DNA of 64,000 bases from Candidatus Krumholzibacteriia bacterium. GTDB lineage: Bacteria > Krumholzibacteriota > Krumholzibacteriia > LZORAL124-64-63. Below are positions 61,474 through 64,000 of the stretch, piece by piece (positions within the stretch are counted from its first letter, which is position 1; each line of letters starts with the position of its first letter). Location: the NCBI GenBank assembly GCA_016744705.1, contig JADGDU010000003.1:124001-188000 (forward strand), written 5' to 3'. The position numbers were made by a program, and so were the translations under genes. The notes beneath the pieces were generated by a model. That model had not been told where the DNA came from, searched no databases, and was given only the letters and a program-made list of their open reading frames with translations.

Positions 61474-62553
61474 TTACTGATAAAGCTCCTTCTCAAAATC
61501 ATCTATCCAGGTTTGCAGATCACTCCCGTAAACCTCTTGCGCATGGCCAAAACTCTGATCCACAAAGAATTCCAGGAATTTTTCCTTGCCGCCATTTTCC
61601 ACCAACATACCCACAAAAGCCCCGGCCACAGGGTATGAATAGAGATCCGGGAGCAATGACCAATCCAGCCAAAGGGCGGGAATGGAAACTTTTAGGGGCT
61701 TCACTTTTGCCTCGGCCATCAGATTGATGGCTCGCTGCATCTGATCTCTGCCAGTCAAATCCATGTGCACGGCCACGCCTTCGTTGATCAAACCGGAAAT
61801 CACCGTGGGTTTCATAGCGTGCCGTGAAATGATATGAGTCATTTCATGGCCTACAGTTTGGCCCAAAACAGCGTGCGTGAGATATTCTTCAGGACGACTG
61901 AAGCCCATAGTGGGCATACCTGCTTCATCCGCTTCTTCCTGGCTGGACCAAAGCAGGAAACGAATTTTTTGATCAGGACCGCCACCGAACCACTTGGTGA
62001 TGATGCCGTAGGCCTGATCGTGAGAGCGGGCAAAATCCACTCGGTTGAAATCCTGTAGACGACCGGAAAAACGGAATTTGAAATGTTCGGATTCAAAGCT
62101 TTTCCATTGCTCAAAAAATTCGGACAAGCCGAGGTAGTTCAGATTATTTTCGGCACTCCGAGTGGCGTTGCGGGTGGCGTTACAATCTCTGGCTAAAATC
62201 CATGCCTGCCCGGCGCGTTTTTCCTGGCCGGTTTTAAAATGACTTATTCCCAGATAGACCTGGGCCCAGGCATAAACCCAGTTTTTTTGCGGATCCAGCT
62301 CAGCAGCCCGTTTCAGATAAGGAAAAGCTTCATCAAATTTATCCAGATGAACCAGACTACGGCCCACCGCTAAATTGACTTGAGCAGTCTCATTGTCGGT
62401 GATCAGCATGGCTTTGCCTTGCAGAACAACACCTTCAAAATCGCCTTGTTTGTAGATTTCCCAGAGGGCGTCGGCAGGGCCCACTTCCTGGGCCTGGACT
62501 CCCATCCCCACCATCAAAAGGAAAAACAATACTCCAGCCATTAAAATTCGCAT
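61474..62553 (-). CDS. Exported gluzincin peptidase (peptidase MA-like) with TPR-like N-terminus
   Basis: A 359-residue exported protein beginning at the ATG at 62553 (GGAGA 9 bases upstream; signal peptide MRILMAGVLFFLLMVGMG, cleavage after VQA). Residues 30-150 form TPR-like helices (DALWEIYKQGDFEGVVLQGKAM, AFPYLKRAAELDPQKNWVYAW). The catalytic domain has the zinc motif VGHEMTHIISRH and a downstream LINEGVAVHMD, as in peptidase MA-type gluzincins. The overall role is unknown, possibly periplasmic protein turnover. A hairpin lies in its leader (62579-62606). Confidence 0.82.
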   Translation of the reverse strand: MRILMAGVLFFLLMVGMGVQAQEVGPADALWEIYKQGDFEGVVLQGKAMLITDNETAQVNLAVGRSLVHLDKFDEAFPYLKRAAELDPQKNWVYAWAQVYLGISHFKTGQEKRAGQAWILARDCNATRNATRSAENNLNYLGLSEFFEQWKSFESEHFKFRFSGRLQDFNRVDFARSHDQAYGIITKWFGGGPDQKIRFLLWSSQEEADEAGMPTMGFSRPEEYLTHAVLGQTVGHEMTHIISRHAMKPTVISGLINEGVAVHMDLTGRDQMQRAINLMAEAKVKPLKVSIPALWLDWSLLPDLYSYPVAGAFVGMLVENGGKEKFLEFFVDQSFGHAQEVYGSDLQTWIDDFEKELYQ

Positions 62554-62578
62554 TCTAACATCTCCATTGAAAAGGCTT

Positions 62579-62606
62579 AAAGTCCGTTTCCCATGTGGGA
62601 GACTTT
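62579..62606. repeat. Nested inverted repeat in the peptidase leader
   Basis: AAAGTC (62579-62584) and GACTTT (62601-62606) enclose a smaller TCCC-ATG-GGGA-like dyad. On the plus strand it is followed by TTT, so it may be a terminator for antisense RNA or a leader structure. Confidence 0.35.
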
Positions 62607-62709
62607 TTATATTACTGACACCCACCTGCTGTTCCTGATTTTTTCTGACCTCTGAATTACTACGATCTGAATGAGCCCAGTCAGAGATAATATCGGTGGG
62701 GCATCGGTA

Positions 62710-63987
62710 TCATCGGCGCATCCGCAATATAAAGAACAACCCAGCCCCCACCCCCGCGAAGATGGCCACCGGTCGTCCCATACCACCAAACTTTGTTTTG
62801 GCCTGCAGGGGCACTTTCACCTGACCATCACCCACCAGCACAAACGCTCCCCAAAATTGTGGTTTGTTAAAATTGGTGTCCTGCCGGCATTTCTTCCGGG
62901 CCAACGCCAGGGCATGTTCTGCATTCTCTCCCTGAGCAAGGCTTTCATAAAAGGAATTCATAAAAAACCCAGTGGGCCCATCCTCCAACTCCCACAGGGC
63001 GGCCACCAGAGATGGCACCCCTGCTTCCAGAAAAGAACTCGCCAAGCTTTGCAGCCCTTCCCCGGAAAAACTTACCTCATGAGTCGAAGAACAGCGAGAC
63101 AACACCACCAAACGTGTGTCCAGACGCGCATCCTTCAATGCGGAAGCTTTGATCATCATATCCGGATTCGAGGGATCCAGGGCAATGGCCGACTCCAGAG
63201 GGTTGCTATCATTACTAACGCAATGAGCCCCCACATGAACCACATCGAACCCCAGCAGCTTGTCCAATTCTGGGGCTTCTCCTCCGGCGTTGGGCCTCAC
63301 AACCGTCACGCCGCTATAGGTATTGTCCAGGTCATCCAACTCTTTGAAGGCCAATGCTGAATCGGCCTTTGTGGCATCAACCACCCCTCCAACAGCCAAT
63401 ACCTTTAGACTCTTGATGGCCTCACGTGTCGCAGCAGATTTCCGAACATTCACCAAAGATGAAACTGAGGGAATTCGAGCCACAGTCATATGCGGCGAAT
63501 GGGCCATCAACAAACTCATGGGAACGAGATTAAAAATTCCACTGGGGGCAAAAGTAATATGGCCATACATATTCCAATCCAGGCTTAAACCTCCCAGGAG
63601 CAGATCCGAAACCTGCTCTGTAGCGGACAGGAGTTCTTCCTGATCACTGTCTGGCGTGGATGCTAATTGATATAAGTGAAGCAGCAGTGGTTTCAGTTCC
63701 TCCTCGCCCTGAAGAGACAACATTAATGACTGCTGATTTGTCACCGCATAGATGGAGCAATGATTTGGGCCTGGCCAGGCGCTGAGAAAAACTTCCTCAT
63801 CCCGTAAAGTGTTTGCGCGGAATTCGGCCAGGGAAATCATGGGTCGTGCATCGGGTGCTATTTCCCAAGCCATGGAGCTTTTGTCCCAGAGAGAATCCCC
63901 AAGTGCCAACCGGGCTTCTTCTGTTGCCCCGACAGAGTCAGTCAACAGCAACAGCACCATGGCACCCACGATTATTCTGATCAGCAT
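62710..63987 (-). CDS. Exported CHAT-domain protein with C-terminal membrane anchor
   Basis: A 425-residue caspase-like CHAT protein. It has a signal peptide (MLIRIIVGAMVLLLLTDSVGA) and a C-terminal membrane helix (VAIFAGVGAGLFFILRMRR), so the CHAT domain should face the periplasm or outside. The catalytic dyad is in DVVHVGAHCVSND (His) and RLVVLSRCSSTH (Cys). FGPSGIFN-like FAPSGIFNLVPMSLL and GVPSLVAALWELEDGPTGFFMNSFY are characteristic. Most bacterial CHAT proteins carry long TPR arrays at the N-terminus; this one has none. The start at 63987 has AAGGA upstream. Any partner gene lies beyond the window edge. Confidence 0.86.
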   Translation of the reverse strand: MLIRIIVGAMVLLLLTDSVGATEEARLALGDSLWDKSSMAWEIAPDARPMISLAEFRANTLRDEEVFLSAWPGPNHCSIYAVTNQQSLMLSLQGEEELKPLLLHLYQLASTPDSDQEELLSATEQVSDLLLGGLSLDWNMYGHITFAPSGIFNLVPMSLLMAHSPHMTVARIPSVSSLVNVRKSAATREAIKSLKVLAVGGVVDATKADSALAFKELDDLDNTYSGVTVVRPNAGGEAPELDKLLGFDVVHVGAHCVSNDSNPLESAIALDPSNPDMMIKASALKDARLDTRLVVLSRCSSTHEVSFSGEGLQSLASSFLEAGVPSLVAALWELEDGPTGFFMNSFYESLAQGENAEHALALARKKCRQDTNFNKPQFWGAFVLVGDGQVKVPLQAKTKFGGMGRPVAIFAGVGAGLFFILRMRR

Positions 63988-64000
63988 TTTATTCCTTTTC

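Noticed and set aside
1..64000. tRNA, rRNA, CRISPR arrays, insertion sequences or prophage genes.
   Set aside because: No cloverleaf, repeat-spacer pattern, transposase or integrase was visible anywhere in the window.

Overview
This is bacterial chromosomal DNA of roughly 53% G+C by eye, densely coded, with short intergenic gaps and many intrinsic terminators. Three secreted proteins end in FlgD/Ig-like C-terminal domains carrying the NPFNP motif (two subtilases and one unknown). Together with a signal-peptide CHAT protein, a TMTC-like TPR membrane protein and a porin-like barrel, this suggests a Gram-negative member of the FCB superphylum or a related candidate phylum (Krumholzibacteriota, Eisenbacteria or Latescibacteria type). 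That placement is an inference; the window has no rRNA or other clean phylogenetic marker. I saw no tRNA, rRNA, CRISPR array, insertion sequence or prophage.

Layout. 1-13 kb: secreted and envelope genes (partial secreted protein, large subtilase, DUF456/DUF1684 pair, polytopic membrane protein plus MscS channel, FlgD-domain protein) and a metal-uptake operon (His-rich small protein, barrel, TroA/ZnuA-like binding protein, ABC-3 permease, no ATPase). 13-18 kb: helix-hairpin-helix protein, HerA-like ATPase, DUF3465, ABM monooxygenase and an MBL hydrolase. 18-23.5 kb: a complete pyruvate dehydrogenase operon (E1 homodimer type, E2, E3) with a palindrome in its promoter spacer. 23.5-38 kb: TMTC-like protein, TetM/EF-G-like GTPase, Xaa-Pro aminopeptidase, thioredoxin-like protein, second subtilase, K+ channel-like protein, DUF5610, GNAT, NapH-like ferredoxin membrane protein and a hybrid histidine kinase. 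38-41.5 kb: Leu/Glu dehydrogenase translationally coupled to three molybdenum-cofactor genes.

41.6-56.7 kb is the most distinctive part: a nonulosonic-acid (pseudaminic-acid-like) sugar locus. It has a PseB-type dehydratase, SDR, three ATP-grasp enzymes, a GT-A/Rossmann fusion, an acetolactate-synthase-like ThDP enzyme, a WbpG/PseA-type amidotransferase, an oppositely oriented SpsF-type cytidylyltransferase, a PseC-type aminotransferase, a fusion of a NeuB/PseI-type synthase with a PseG-like hydrolase, and a GH57-like protein. No PseH acetyltransferase is present, while ATP-grasp and ThDP enzymes are, so the product is probably a nonulosonate with an unusual acyl, amidino or branched group (inference).

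56.7-64 kb: an ANL acyl ligase; a tight three-gene operon encoding a solute-binding-protein fold without signal peptide, a UreG/HypB-like GTPase with Cys pairs and an ABC ATPase, with no permease (a possible undescribed cytosolic metallocofactor or transport-like system); a gluzincin peptidase with TPR-like N-terminus; and a membrane-anchored CHAT protease-like protein.
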